Below are positions 18,251 to 27,585 of a DNA stretch of 64,000 nucleotides, piece after piece. The stretch spans positions 571,671 through 635,670 of the forward strand of contig NZ_BSFN01000001.1 of assembly GCF_027922365.1 (NCBI RefSeq), given 5' to 3'. This DNA comes from Pseudomonas turukhanskensis (GTDB lineage: Bacteria; Pseudomonadota; Gammaproteobacteria; Pseudomonadales; Pseudomonadaceae). A program made the position numbers and the translations under genes. Position 1 is the first letter of the stretch, and each line of letters opens with the position of its first letter. The notes beneath the pieces were generated by a model. It had not been told where the DNA came from, made no database searches, and was given only the letters and a program-made list of their open reading frames with translations.

Positions 18251-18264
18251 GCACAGATGTGTGC
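18251..18264. promoter_or_regulatory. Palindrome in the gcdR-gcdH divergent promoter
   Basis: GCACA-GATG-TGTGC lies in the 185-base region between the divergent starts. Dyads of this kind are common LysR-type binding sites; use by GcdR is inferred from position only. Confidence 0.4.
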
Positions 18265-18360
18265 GAAAACCTCGTTTGCGCCCCTTCCCTGCGACTGTCT
18301 AGGATTAACCCCATCGCCAGCCACGAGCTGGATCGCACCCATCACTTGAGGATTTCGCAC

Positions 18361-19542
18361 ATGGCTTCCAATGCTCGCTTCAACTGGGAAGACCCGCTGA
18401 TGCTGGACCAGCAGCTCACCGAAGAAGAACGCATGGTGCGCGACAGCGCCCAGCAGTTCGCCCAGGACAAGCTGGCGCCGCGCGTGATGGAAGCGTTCCG
18501 CCATGAGCAGACCGACCCGAAAATTTTCCGCGAGATGGGCGACGTCGGCCTGCTTGGCGCCACCATTCCGGAAGTCTACGGCGGCAGCGGCCTCAACTAC
18601 GTGAGCTACGGCCTGATCGCCCGCGAAGTAGAACGTGTGGACTCAGGCTACCGCTCGATGATGAGCGTGCAGTCGTCCCTGGTGATGGTGCCGATCAACG
18701 AATTCGGCAACGAGGCCACCAAGCAGAAGTACCTGCCAAAACTGGCCAGTGGTGAGTGGATCGGCTGCTTCGGCCTGACCGAACCAGACCACGGCTCCGA
18801 CCCGGGCTCGATGATTACCCGCGCCAAGAAGGTCGACGGCGGCTACCGCATCAGCGGCGCGAAAATGTGGATTACCAATAGCCCGATTGCCGATGTGTTC
18901 GTGGTCTGGGCCAAAGACGACGAAGGCGCCATTCGCGGCTTCGTGCTGGAAAAAGGCTGGCAGGGTCTGAGCACCCCGGCCATTCACGGCAAGGTCGGAC
19001 TGCGCGCCTCCATCACCGGCGAAATCGTGATGGACAATGTGTTCTGCCCCGAAGAAAACGCCTTCCCCGATGTACGCGGTCTGAAGGGCCCGTTCACCTG
19101 CCTGAACTCGGCGCGTTATGGCATCAGCTGGGGCGCTTTGGGCGCCGCCGAATTCTGCTGGCACACCGCGCGCCAATACACGCTGGACCGCAAACAGTTC
19201 GGTCGCCCGCTGGCCGCCAACCAGCTGATTCAGAAAAAGCTCGCCGACATGCAGACCGAAATCACCATGGCGCTGCAAGGCTGCCTGCGCCTGGGCCGCA
19301 TGAAAGATGAAGGCACGGCGGCGGTGGAAATCACCTCGATCATGAAGCGCAACAGCTGCGGCAAGGCCCTGGATATCGCCCGCCTGGCGCGCGATATGTT
19401 GGGTGGCAACGGCATCTCCGACGAGTTCGGCGTGGCACGCCATCTGGTGAACCTGGAAGTGGTGAATACCTATGAAGGTACTCACGATGTGCACGCGTTG
19501 ATTCTCGGCCGTGCGCAAACCGGTATCCAAGCGTTCTTCTGA
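18361..19542 (+). CDS. gcdH: Glutaryl-CoA dehydrogenase
   Basis: A 393-residue FAD flavoprotein of the acyl-CoA dehydrogenase family. It oxidises and decarboxylates glutaryl-CoA to crotonyl-CoA in lysine, tryptophan and glutarate degradation. Signatures include [16 protein letters not shown] near 135, [18 protein letters not shown] near 165, [13 protein letters not shown] near 344, and the catalytic Glu372 in [10 protein letters not shown]. The ATG at 18361 is chosen over an upstream in-frame start because GAGGA precedes it and the family start (MAS..FNWEDPL) fits. gcdG follows after a REP-type hairpin. Confidence 0.96.
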   Translation: MASNARFNWEDPLMLDQQLTEEERMVRDSAQQFAQDKLAPRVMEAFRHEQTDPKIFREMGDVGLLGATIPEVYGGSGLNYVSYGLIAREVERVDSGYRSMMSVQSSLVMVPINEFGNEATKQKYLPKLASGEWIGCFGLTEPDHGSDPGSMITRAKKVDGGYRISGAKMWITNSPIADVFVVWAKDDEGAIRGFVLEKGWQGLSTPAIHGKVGLRASITGEIVMDNVFCPEENAFPDVRGLKGPFTCLNSARYGISWGALGAAEFCWHTARQYTLDRKQFGRPLAANQLIQKKLADMQTEITMALQGCLRLGRMKDEGTAAVEITSIMKRNSCGKALDIARLARDMLGGNGISDEFGVARHLVNLEVVNTYEGTHDVHALILGRAQTGIQAFF

Positions 19543-19556
19543 TTGCCGTCAATCCC

Positions 19557-19619
19557 GTGGGAGCGAGCTTGCTCGCGAAGCTCTGGATCTAAAAGCTTCG
19601 CGAGCAAGCTCGCTCCTAC
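19557..19619. repeat. REP-type hairpin between gcdH and gcdG (family D)
   Basis: A 26-base arm (19557-19582, GTGGGAGCGAGCTTGCTCGC at its start) pairs with 19594-19619 with a single mismatch around an 11-base loop. It is the well-preserved form of the repeat at 10421. Inside an operon such a stem can stabilise upstream mRNA or dampen downstream expression. Confidence 0.85.
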
Positions 19620-19649
19620 AAGATCACCTCCTTATTTCCTGAGGTTTTT

Positions 19650-20873
19650 ATGGCCGGCGCTTTATCCCACCTGCGTGTTCTCGATCTTTCCCGCGTACTG
19701 GCCGGCCCCTGGGCCGGGCAGATTCTCGCGGACCTGGGCGCCGAGGTAATCAAGATCGAGCGCCCTGGCGTTGGCGATGACACCCGTGCCTGGGGCCCGC
19801 CCTTTCTCAAGGACGCCGCCGGCGAAAATACCAGCGAGGCCGCCTATTACCTGTCGGCCAACCGCAACAAACAGTCGGTGACCGTCGATTTCACCCAGCC
19901 TGAAGGGCAGCGTCTGGTGCGCGAGCTGGCGATGCAGTCGGACATCCTGCTGGAGAATTTCAAGGTCGGTGGCCTGGCCGCCTATGGCCTGGATTACGCC
20001 TCGCTCAAGGCCATCAATCCGCGCCTGATCTATTGCTCGATTACCGGCTTTGGCCAATACGGCCCGTACGCCAAACGCGCCGGCTACGACTTTATGATTC
20101 AGGGCCTGGGCGGCCTGATGAGCCTCACCGGCAAACCGGACGATGAAGCCGGCGGCGGCCCGGTGAAAGTGGGCGTGGCACTCACCGATATTCTTACCGG
20201 TCTGTACTCGACGGTGGCCGTGCTGGCGGCGCTCGCTCACCGAGAGCAGGGCGGTAGCGGCCAGCATATCGACATGGCCTTGCTCGACGTGCAGGTGGCA
20301 TGCCTGGCCAACCAGGCCATGAACTACCTGACCACCGGCAACGCGCCCAAACGCCTGGGCAATGCGCACCCCAATATCGTGCCGTACCAGGACTTTCCCA
20401 CCGCCGATGGCGACTTCATTCTTACCGTCGGCAACGATGGCCAGTTCCGCAAATTCTGCGAAGTGGCCGGGCATGCGGAATGGGCCGATGACCCGCGCTT
20501 TGCCAACAACAAGCAACGGGTGGCCAACCGTGCGGTGCTGATTCCGCTGATTCGTCAGGCCACCGTATTCAAGACCACCGCCGAGTGGGTGGCTGCCCTG
20601 GAGCAGGCCGGTGTGCCGTGCGGGCCGATCAACGATCTGGCGCAAGTATTTGCCGACCCGCAGGTGCTTGCCCGTGGCTTGCGCGTGGATGTGCCCCATA
20701 GCCTCGGCGGAACCTTGCCGCAGGTGGCCAGCCCTATTCGCCTGTCTGAAACCCCGGTGGAATACCGCCAGGCGCCGCCGCTGCTGGGCGAGCACACCGA
20801 GGCTGTGTTGCAGCGGTTGCTAGGGTTGCAGGCCGAACAGATCGCCGCGCTGCGCGAGGCCGGCGTGCTGTAA
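19650..20873 (+). CDS. gcdG: CaiB/BaiF family CoA-transferase (succinyl-CoA:glutarate type)
   Basis: A 407-residue class III CoA-transferase. In this setting it most likely moves CoA from succinyl-CoA to glutarate, making the glutaryl-CoA that GcdH uses. Features: LRVLDLSRVLAGPWAGQILADLGA at the start (residues 8-31), KSVTVDF-like NKQSVTVDF near 75, and GQHIDMALLD near 200, where the family's catalytic Asp is expected. GAGG lies six bases before the ATG. It sits directly downstream of gcdH and is separated only by the REP hairpin. Confidence 0.88.
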   Translation: MAGALSHLRVLDLSRVLAGPWAGQILADLGAEVIKIERPGVGDDTRAWGPPFLKDAAGENTSEAAYYLSANRNKQSVTVDFTQPEGQRLVRELAMQSDILLENFKVGGLAAYGLDYASLKAINPRLIYCSITGFGQYGPYAKRAGYDFMIQGLGGLMSLTGKPDDEAGGGPVKVGVALTDILTGLYSTVAVLAALAHREQGGSGQHIDMALLDVQVACLANQAMNYLTTGNAPKRLGNAHPNIVPYQDFPTADGDFILTVGNDGQFRKFCEVAGHAEWADDPRFANNKQRVANRAVLIPLIRQATVFKTTAEWVAALEQAGVPCGPINDLAQVFADPQVLARGLRVDVPHSLGGTLPQVASPIRLSETPVEYRQAPPLLGEHTEAVLQRLLGLQAEQIAALREAGVL

Positions 20874-20975
20874 TTGCCTGATGGCGATGCGCTATTTTCC
20901 GTCGCGCATCGTCAACTGTTTGTAACAAGGCCCACGCATAGTCCCCGCACTTTTCTTATAAGAGCGGTGCGAGCT

Positions 20976-23900
20976 ATGTCTTTCCACACCTCCGGTTTTC
21001 GTTTGCTTCCACTGGTAATTGCCCTGCACGCCGCGACCATCGGCCTGGTGCAGGCCGCCGATTTCACCGTGGCCCCCGGCGCCACTGACGGCAGCGCCAA
21101 AACCCTGACCACGGGCAATACCGGCAGCGTCGGTGCAGGAGCCAGCCTGAGCACCAGCGCCGGCACCTCGGTGGATATCACCGGCACCAGCGGCACCGTC
21201 ACCCTGAACAACAGCGGCACCATCGCCAACACCGGCACGGGTCGTGGCATCGACAACAACACCAATGGCGTCAGCATCGTCATCAACAACGATGGCACCC
21301 TTTCCTCGGTGGGCAGCGACGCCCTGCGCCTGAACAAGGCCAACTCGTCCCTGGTGCTCAACAACAACGGCACCATCAAGGTGACCGGCAGCGGCACCAG
21401 CGGCGGTCAGGCCCTGGACCTGCGCGGCGCCGATGGCAGCGGCACAAAAGTGATCAACAACGGCTCGGCAACCAACCGCAACGCCGTGATCTCCTCCAGC
21501 AACGACGACGCCCTGCGCCCTGGCAGCAACACCACCATCAACAACTACGGCACCATCATCAGCACGGGTGTGGTCAACACCAAATGCCCGGACTACATCA
21601 GCGCCTGCAGCTCGGCTGCCAGCGCCAATGACGCCATCGACGCCAAGCTCGCCGTCACCGTGAATAACTGGGGCACCATCTCCGGCCCACGCCACGGCGT
21701 AACCTCCGATGCTGGCGTTAACGTGACCAACTACGAAGGCGGGCAGATCATCGGCCGCAACGGCTCGGGCGTCGGCAGCGATGGCGTCGGCACCGTGGTC
21801 AACCACGGGCTTATCAGCGGCCGTTACGCCGGGGCCGGCAACGCTTACGACCATCTGGGCGACGGCACCACCGCCAACAACGGTGATGGCGATGGCGTGG
21901 ATATCGACGGCATCGCCAGCATCACCAACTACGGCCGCATCGAAGGCCTGGGCGCTGGCGGTGTGGACTCCAGCGGCTTCCCCAATGGCGCGGACGGCAT
22001 TGCGGCCGGGGGCGGCACTATCATCAACTACGCCGGCGGCGAGATTTTCGGCCAGTCCAAGGGCATCCTGATCGACGACGGCGCCAACGGCACCGCCATC
22101 GCTGCCCAGCGCGGTACTGCGACCGCCGTTGGCGGCGTGGCCAGCATCACCAATGCCGGCAGCATCATCGGCGCCGACAGCACAGCCATCGGCCTGGTTG
22201 GCGACTTCGCCGACAGCCTCACCAACCTCGCCGGCGGCGTGATTCGCGGCGGCGCCCAATCGGTCCGTGTGGATCAATTGAACAGCACCACCGCCGCAGC
22301 GGCCGTGCAGATGGGCGCCGGCAACGACACCCTGAGTAACGCCGGGTCCATCGTCGGTCTCAACGGCCTGGCGGTAGACATGGGCACCGGCAATGACCAA
22401 CTGACCGTACTCACCGACGCCACCTTTGGCGGCCTGGTGGACGGTGGTGCCGGCACCGATACGCTGACCCTGAGCGGCAGCGGCGCCGGCACCTTCGGCA
22501 ACAGCCAGAACTTCGAAAACCTGGCCATCACCGGTGGCACCTGGACCGTGACCAGCAACGACTTCAGTGCCGGCGGCAGCATCGCCAGCGGTGCTGGTCT
22601 GATTAACCAGGGCAGCATCGGCGGCCTGCTGACGGTGGCCAGCGGCGCCAGCTACGGCGGCACCGGCAGCCTGCACAGCCTGCAACTGGCCGGCGGCTCC
22701 ACGTTCAATTTCGACGTCACCTCCACCAACGCGCCGGTGCAATTAAGCGGCTCGGCGGCATTGGGTAACGCCACCCTCAACCTCAAGGTGAACGGCACCG
22801 GCTATGCCGCGCACAGCACGCTGCTGACCGCCGCCGATGGCGTCACCGGGCAGTTCGGCACGGTCACCAGCAACTTCGCCTTCCTGACCCCGACCCTCAG
22901 TTACGGCGCCAACACGGTCGAACTGCAACTGACCCGTAACGACACCGCCTTTGCCGAACTGGCGACCACCGACAGCGCGCGCAACCTCGCCAACAGTCTG
23001 GCCGCGCAGAGCAACAGCAGCCTGTACAACGCGCTGCTCACCACCGACAAAGCCACGGCCGCCAAGGCCCTGCAGCAACTGGCAGGCGCCAGCAACGCCA
23101 GTGCCGCCGCTGCCACCCTGGCCGGTTCCAGCCAGGTGGGTTCGGCCATGCAAGGCGCCATGGGCCAACTCGGCAGTTTTGGCGGCAGCCTGCAGGCGTC
23201 CATTTTGCGTGACGATGGCCCGCAACTGGTGGCAGTCGGTGTGCCTGAGGAGGCGCGCGGCCTGCACGACCCGAAAGCCGCCGGCCGGTTGTGGGTACAG
23301 GCACTCGGCAGCCACGGCACGGTGGACGGTGAGCATGGTGCCAGCGATGTCGACCAGAACACGGGCGGCACGCTGTTCGGGGCTGATTGGGCTGTGAATG
23401 CGGACTGGCGTCTGGGCGTGGTGGGCGGTTACTCGCGCACCGATATCGACGCCGGCCAGGGCGCATCCGGGGATGTGGATAGCTACCACCTTGGCGTCTA
23501 CGCCCTGACCCAGATCGACCAGTTGGCCCTGCGCCTGGGCGCGGCCTACAGCACCCATGATGGCGAGAACAAACGCCGCGTCACCTTTGCAGGGGTTGAT
23601 GACAAATTGCATGGCGACTACGACGCCAACAGCCAGCAAGCCTTCGCCGAACTGGCCTACCCGATTGCCAGTGGCCGTCTGTTGGCCGAGCCGTTCGCAT
23701 CGCTGGGCTACCAGCGGTACGACCGCGACGCCTACAACGAAAAAGGCGGCGACTCGGCGTTGCACGTGGACGCGCAAGACCAGCACAACGTCAGCAGCAC
23801 GCTCGGCCTGCGCCTTGCCCACCTTGGCCAGTTCGATAACGGCATGAGTTTTACCCCGCGCATGAGTGTTGGCTGGCGCCACACCTACGGCGACGTGGAC

Positions 23901-24104
23901 AGCGAAACCAGCCAGGCGTTTATCAGCGGCGGCAGCGCCTTCAGCGCGCAAGGCACGGCGCTGGATCGCAACAGCTTGCTGGTGGAAGCCGGGTTTGACC
24001 TGGGGGTTACCGCTACTCAGACGCTGGGCCTTGGCTACAGCGGTGAGCTGGGCGACAACGCGCAGAACCATGGTGTGATTGCGCAGTGGCAGCTGGCGTT
24101 TTAA
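20976..24104 (+). CDS. Autotransporter (type V secretion) with beta-helix passenger
   Basis: A 1042-residue type Va autotransporter. The signal peptide is residues 1-27 (ending LVQA). The passenger (~28-760) has repeating short motifs such as NNSGTI, NNDGTL, NNNGTI, NYGTI and NWGTI, spaced as in a right-handed beta-helix. A Cys pair (C204, C211) is unusual for a passenger. The beta-barrel starts near 770 (GRLWVQALGSHG) and ends in QWQLAF with the terminal Phe needed for BAM insertion. The ATG at 20976 begins the signal peptide; the longer upstream frame does not. Its last 20 codons are part of the downstream tandem array. No catalytic triad or adhesion motif is recognised, so the surface role is unknown. 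Confidence 0.92.
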   Translation: MSFHTSGFRLLPLVIALHAATIGLVQAADFTVAPGATDGSAKTLTTGNTGSVGAGASLSTSAGTSVDITGTSGTVTLNNSGTIANTGTGRGIDNNTNGVSIVINNDGTLSSVGSDALRLNKANSSLVLNNNGTIKVTGSGTSGGQALDLRGADGSGTKVINNGSATNRNAVISSSNDDALRPGSNTTINNYGTIISTGVVNTKCPDYISACSSAASANDAIDAKLAVTVNNWGTISGPRHGVTSDAGVNVTNYEGGQIIGRNGSGVGSDGVGTVVNHGLISGRYAGAGNAYDHLGDGTTANNGDGDGVDIDGIASITNYGRIEGLGAGGVDSSGFPNGADGIAAGGGTIINYAGGEIFGQSKGILIDDGANGTAIAAQRGTATAVGGVASITNAGSIIGADSTAIGLVGDFADSLTNLAGGVIRGGAQSVRVDQLNSTTAAAAVQMGAGNDTLSNAGSIVGLNGLAVDMGTGNDQLTVLTDATFGGLVDGGAGTDTLTLSGSGAGTFGNSQNFENLAITGGTWTVTSNDFSAGGSIASGAGLINQGSIGGLLTVASGASYGGTGSLHSLQLAGGSTFNFDVTSTNAPVQLSGSAALGNATLNLKVNGTGYAAHSTLLTAADGVTGQFGTVTSNFAFLTPTLSYGANTVELQLTRNDTAFAELATTDSARNLANSLAAQSNSSLYNALLTTDKATAAKALQQLAGASNASAAAATLAGSSQVGSAMQGAMGQLGSFGGSLQASILRDDGPQLVAVGVPEEARGLHDPKAAGRLWVQALGSHGTVDGEHGASDVDQNTGGTLFGADWAVNADWRLGVVGGYSRTDIDAGQGASGDVDSYHLGVYALTQIDQLALRLGAAYSTHDGENKRRVTFAGVDDKLHGDYDANSQQAFAELAYPIASGRLLAEPFASLGYQRYDRDAYNEKGGDSALHVDAQDQHNVSSTLGLRLAHLGQFDNGMSFTPRMSVGWRHTYGDVDSETSQAFISGGSAFSAQGTALDRNSLLVEAGFDLGVTATQTLGLGYSGELGDNAQNHGVIAQWQLAF

Positions 24105-25008
24105 TCAGTCCCACCGCCGTCATTCCCGCGTAGGCGGGAATCCAGAATTTCGAGCCGAGCCCACTATCGCGCTCAATCCGAGATTCTGGGTCCCCGCCTG
24201 CGCGGGGACGACGGTGGTTAATTCACGGTTGGCGAGACTTACTCGATCTCAAGCAACCCATTGCTGATCGGCCCCACCGTGGCGGTGAGCTGGGCGACAA
24301 CGCGCAGAACCATGGTGTGATTGCGCAGTGGCAGCTGGCGTTTTAATCAGTCCCACCGCCGTCATTCCCGCGTAGGCGGGAATCCAGAATTTCGAGCCGA
24401 GCCCACTATCGCGCTCAATCCGAGATTCTGGGTCCCCGCCTGCGCGGGGACGACGGTGGTTAATTCACGGTTGGCGAGACTTACTCGATCTCAAGCAACC
24501 CATTGCTGATCGGCCCCACCGTGGCGGTGAGCTGGGCGACAACGCGCAGAACCATGGGGTGATTGCGCAATGGCAGTTGGCGTTTTAATCAGCTCCACCT
24601 CCGTCATTCCCGCGTAGGCGGGAATCCAGAATCTTGAGCCGAGCCCGCTTCCGCGCTCAATCCGAGATTCTGGGTCCCCGCCTGCGCGGGGACGACGGTG
24701 GTTAATTCACAGTTGGCGAAACCTACTCGATCTCAAACAACCCATTGCTGATCGGCCCCACGGTAGCGGTGAGCTGGGCGACACCGCGCAAAGCCATGGG
24801 TGATTGCGCAGTGGCAGTTGGCGTTTTAATCAGCCCCACCTCCGTCATTCCCGCGTAGGCGGGAATCCAGAATTTCGAGCCGAGCCCCCCTTCCGCGCTC
24901 AATCCGAGATTCTGGGTCCCCGCCTGCGCGGGGACGACGGTGGTTAATTCACGATTGGCGAAACTTACTCGATCTCAAACAACCCATTGCTGATCGGCCC
25001 TACCGTCA
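24041..25008. repeat. Four-unit 242-bp tandem array carrying two gene ends
   Basis: Units begin at 24041, 24283, 24525 and 24767, an exact 242-base period. Each unit contains the last ~20 codons of the autotransporter with its TAA, a family C inverted repeat pair (CGTCATTCCCGCG and GCGGGGACGACGG hairpins), and on the other strand the last ~14 codons of the regulator with its stop. Units 1 and 2 look identical. Unit 3 differs mostly at silent positions, and unit 4 has lost one base in the autotransporter remnant. Only unit 1 serves the autotransporter and only unit 4 serves the regulator. Confidence 0.93.
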
Positions 25009-25783
25009 GCCGCTGGCGAATATCGTCGTCAATGCGCGGATCATCAGGCCGGTACAGCATCACCTGGCGGTACGCATTCACCCGGTTGATCTCTTCCCCC
25101 AGATATTCCCACACCACCTTGGTGCAGGCCGGGTTGCGTCGGTCGCCGCTGGAGACGCCGGTCTTCAAGCCGTTCAGGCGGGTGATGCGGCTCTTGTAGC
25201 TAGGAATCAGAATGGTCTGGCTCATTTCATTGAGCGTCAGCGATTCGTAGTCGATCAGAAACACCCGGTCCTGCAGGTGAAACGCCGCACCCAGGTAGCG
25301 ACAGCGCACCCAGTCCTCGGCCTGCACATTGGCGGTGGCCGAGCGTTCCTGGCGTTCCTGGCGCTCGAACAGAAACGTGCCGCGCTCCTCACGCAAATGC
25401 ACCAGCGACAGCAGGATGGTGCCGGGCACCGACATGCAGTTGGAGTATTCGAAGTAGTACCCGCAGTAGCGCGACAGGCTGGTGGCGTGCTCGCGCAAGG
25501 GTTGCAGCAGGCTGGCCAGCGGGTCGTTGTTCGGGGTGCTCGGCGTGTCGGTAATGCGGGCGCCGATCAAGCGGGCGAACTGGTCCGGCGGCAGGCTCAG
25601 TTCGTATTCCTCCACACCGAAGAAATCACCGATGCGCTTGCGGTTGTAACTCGTCGGCTGGCTTTGGCCGCTCAGGTACTTGTTGAACTGCGCGCGGTTG
25701 ATCGACAGCAGCCGGCAAACCTGCGCAATAGAGCGGTAGTGGCTGCACAGCAGTTTGAGATTGACGCCCAGATTGTCCGACAC
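24965..25783 (-). CDS. Helix-turn-helix transcriptional regulator
   Basis: A 272-residue protein. The N-terminal ~70 residues form an XRE-like HTH (SIAQVCRLLSINRAQFNKYLSG, spanning about residues 18-39), followed by FFGVEEYELSLP. The C-terminal ~200 residues have no recognised domain. The start is GTG at 25781-25783 with GGAGGG seven bases upstream; a longer frame has no such site. It is divergent from the AGCS symporter and may control it, itself, or the autotransporter it faces. Its last 14 codons are unit 4 of the tandem array. Confidence 0.78.
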   Translation of the reverse strand: MSDNLGVNLKLLCSHYRSIAQVCRLLSINRAQFNKYLSGQSQPTSYNRKRIGDFFGVEEYELSLPPDQFARLIGARITDTPSTPNNDPLASLLQPLREHATSLSRYCGYYFEYSNCMSVPGTILLSLVHLREERGTFLFERQERQERSATANVQAEDWVRCRYLGAAFHLQDRVFLIDYESLTLNEMSQTILIPSYKSRITRLNGLKTGVSSGDRRNPACTKVVWEYLGEEINRVNAYRQVMLYRPDDPRIDDDIRQRLTVGPISNGLFEIE

Positions 25784-25905
25784 AATGTTGCCCTCCCCTG
25801 ATGCGAGCGGCGCGACTATAGCATCAACTCGCATCACATCGAATCGACCTGCGAAATTGCCTACACGCCAACGGCTGGCCAACCATGCGCCCCACGTTTT
25901 CCCAA

Positions 25906-25928
25906 TACAGTTTTTTCTGCCAGCTGTA
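25906..25928. promoter_or_regulatory. Inverted repeat in the regulator-symporter promoter region
   Basis: TACAG (25906-25910) and CTGTA (25924-25928) are separated by 13 bases in the 222-base divergent region. A dyad here would suit a dimeric HTH regulator such as the adjacent one. The arms are short, so chance is possible. Confidence 0.35.
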
Positions 25929-26005
25929 CTGCCGTACCTGTTATCCGCAATTCGTTAGCTGCACCCACTGCTGCATTCGAATAATAAGAGTCGAGGAAAC
26001 CTCCC

Positions 26006-27454
26006 ATGCTTGAAATGCTCAATGACTTCCTGTCCGGCAAGCTGCTGATCGTGCTGATCGTCGGCCTGGGCAGCTACTTCACCATTCGCTCGCGCTTCGT
26101 TCAGTTCCGCCACTTTGGCCACATGTTCAGCGTGTTCAAGCAGTCGTTGCGCAGCAGCGGCGGGCAACTGAGCTCGTTCCAGGCACTGATGTTGAGCCTG
26201 GCCGGCCGTGTAGGCGCAGGCAATATCGCCGGTGTCGGCATTGCCGTAACCCTCGGCGGCCCCGGTGCCGTGTTCTGGATGTGGGTGACCGCGCTGGTCG
26301 GCATGAGCAGCAGTTTCTTCGAATGCTCGCTGGCGCAGCTGTACAAGCGCGCCGACGGTGACGGCCTGTATCGCGGCGGCCCGGCTTACTACATTCAACA
26401 CGGCCTGAAGCTGCGCTGGATGGCCATGGTGTTCGCCGTATTGCTGTTGGTGACCTACGGTTTCGCCTTCAACGGCCTGCAATCGTTCACCGTCACCCAC
26501 TCGCTGCAAAACGCCTTCGGCTTCCCGGTGCAGTACACGGGCATCGGCCTAGCGGTGTTGCTGGGGCTGGTTTTCATCGGCGGTATCAAGCGGATTGCCT
26601 CGGTGTCCGACCTGCTGGTGCCGGTCAAAACCCTGGCCTATATCGGCGTGACCCTGTACGTGATCTTTACCCAGATCGACCTGGTGCCGGGCATGCTGGT
26701 GACCATCGTCAAGAGCGCCTTCGGCCTTGAGCCGGCCTTCGCCGGTCTGCTGGGCAGCGCCATCGTAATGGGCGTAAAACGTGGCGTGTTCGCCAACGAA
26801 GCGGGCCTTGGCAGCGCACCTAACGTCGCCGCCGTCGCCAGCGTGCAGCACCCGGTAGCGCAGGGCGTGGTGCAAGCGTTCAGCGTATTTCTCGACACCT
26901 TCGTGATCTGCACCTGCACCGCGCTGCTGATTCTGCTCTCGGGTTTCTACACTCCGGGTTTTGAAGGCGACGGCATTGTGCTGACGCAGAACTCCCTGGC
27001 AGCTGTTGTGGGCGATTGGGGCCGGATCTTCGTGAGCGTGGCGCTGAGCCTGTTCGTGTTCACCTGCATCCTCTACAACTACTACCTCGGCGAAAACGCC
27101 CTGCAATTTCTGCTGGGCAAAAGCCGCGCGGCGCTGCTGACTTACCGTGGCTTGGTACTGGCGCTGATCTGCTGGGGCTCGATGCAAAACCTCTCCACCG
27201 TCTTTGCCTTTGCCGACATCACCATGACGTGCCTGGCCTTCGTCAACCTGGTGGCCCTGGCGCTGCTGATCAAGGTCGGCCTGCGGGTAATGCGTGACTA
27301 CGACGAGCAACGCAAAGCCGGTATCGCCACGCCCGTGTTCGATGCCCGTAAATTCGCCGATCTGGACCTGGATCGCGATGCCTGGCCTACCGCGCCACAA
27401 GCGCAGGCCAGCAGTGAAGCGATCGATGGGCGTCTGGCTACCAGCCACCGTTAA
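26006..27454 (+). CDS. Alanine/glycine:cation symporter (AGCS family)
   Basis: A 482-residue inner-membrane protein with about ten to eleven helices that takes up small amino acids with Na+ (or H+). Family signatures: LSLAGRVGAGNIAGVGIAV near 64-82, GLYRGGPAYYIQ near 120, and GVFANEAGLGSAPNVAA near 260. The hydrophilic C-terminal tail (~445-482) is cytoplasmic. The ATG has GAGGAA upstream. It is divergent from the HTH regulator, and asparaginase follows on the same strand after a terminator. Confidence 0.93.
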   Translation: MLEMLNDFLSGKLLIVLIVGLGSYFTIRSRFVQFRHFGHMFSVFKQSLRSSGGQLSSFQALMLSLAGRVGAGNIAGVGIAVTLGGPGAVFWMWVTALVGMSSSFFECSLAQLYKRADGDGLYRGGPAYYIQHGLKLRWMAMVFAVLLLVTYGFAFNGLQSFTVTHSLQNAFGFPVQYTGIGLAVLLGLVFIGGIKRIASVSDLLVPVKTLAYIGVTLYVIFTQIDLVPGMLVTIVKSAFGLEPAFAGLLGSAIVMGVKRGVFANEAGLGSAPNVAAVASVQHPVAQGVVQAFSVFLDTFVICTCTALLILLSGFYTPGFEGDGIVLTQNSLAAVVGDWGRIFVSVALSLFVFTCILYNYYLGENALQFLLGKSRAALLTYRGLVLALICWGSMQNLSTVFAFADITMTCLAFVNLVALALLIKVGLRVMRDYDEQRKAGIATPVFDARKFADLDLDRDAWPTAPQAQASSEAIDGRLATSHR

Positions 27455-27475
27455 CCCACGCTTCACTTTTCAATG

Positions 27476-27509
27476 AATGCCGCTCCCGTTTGAAGGCGGG
27501 CGCGGCATT
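27476..27509 (+). terminator. Terminator-like hairpin after the symporter
   Basis: AATGCCGCTCCCG (27476-27488) pairs with CGGGCGCGGCATT (27497-27509) with one T-C mismatch and an 8-base loop. The tail CTCGTCTCT is only moderately T-rich. Confidence 0.6.
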
Positions 27510-27540
27510 CTCGTCTCTGGGGTATCGTTGGGGCCACCCT

Positions 27541-27567
27541 GTTGGGCTTCGCTGCGCTCAACCCAAC
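27541..27567. repeat. Short GTTGGG/CCCAAC hairpin repeat upstream of ansA
   Basis: GTTGGG (27541-27546) and CCCAAC (27562-27567) enclose CTTCGCTGCGCTCAA. This is a common pseudomonad intergenic repeat. It ends 18 bases before the asparaginase start and so lies in its leader. Confidence 0.55.
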
Positions 27568-27585
27568 CTACACAAGGATTCCGGC

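Noticed and set aside
20892..22742. 616-codon open frame opposite the autotransporter
   Set aside because: Low-complexity Gly/Ala/Val product created by the codon pattern of the beta-helix repeats; no ribosome site or family match.
24079..24509. Two identical 62-codon frames inside the array
   Set aside because: They arise only because units 1 and 2 are identical; they read through hairpins and have no ribosome site.
24041..25008. Possible CRISPR or minisatellite array
   Set aside because: Repeats are adjacent, 242 bp long, without unique spacers, and contain pieces of both flanking genes; this is a tandem duplication.
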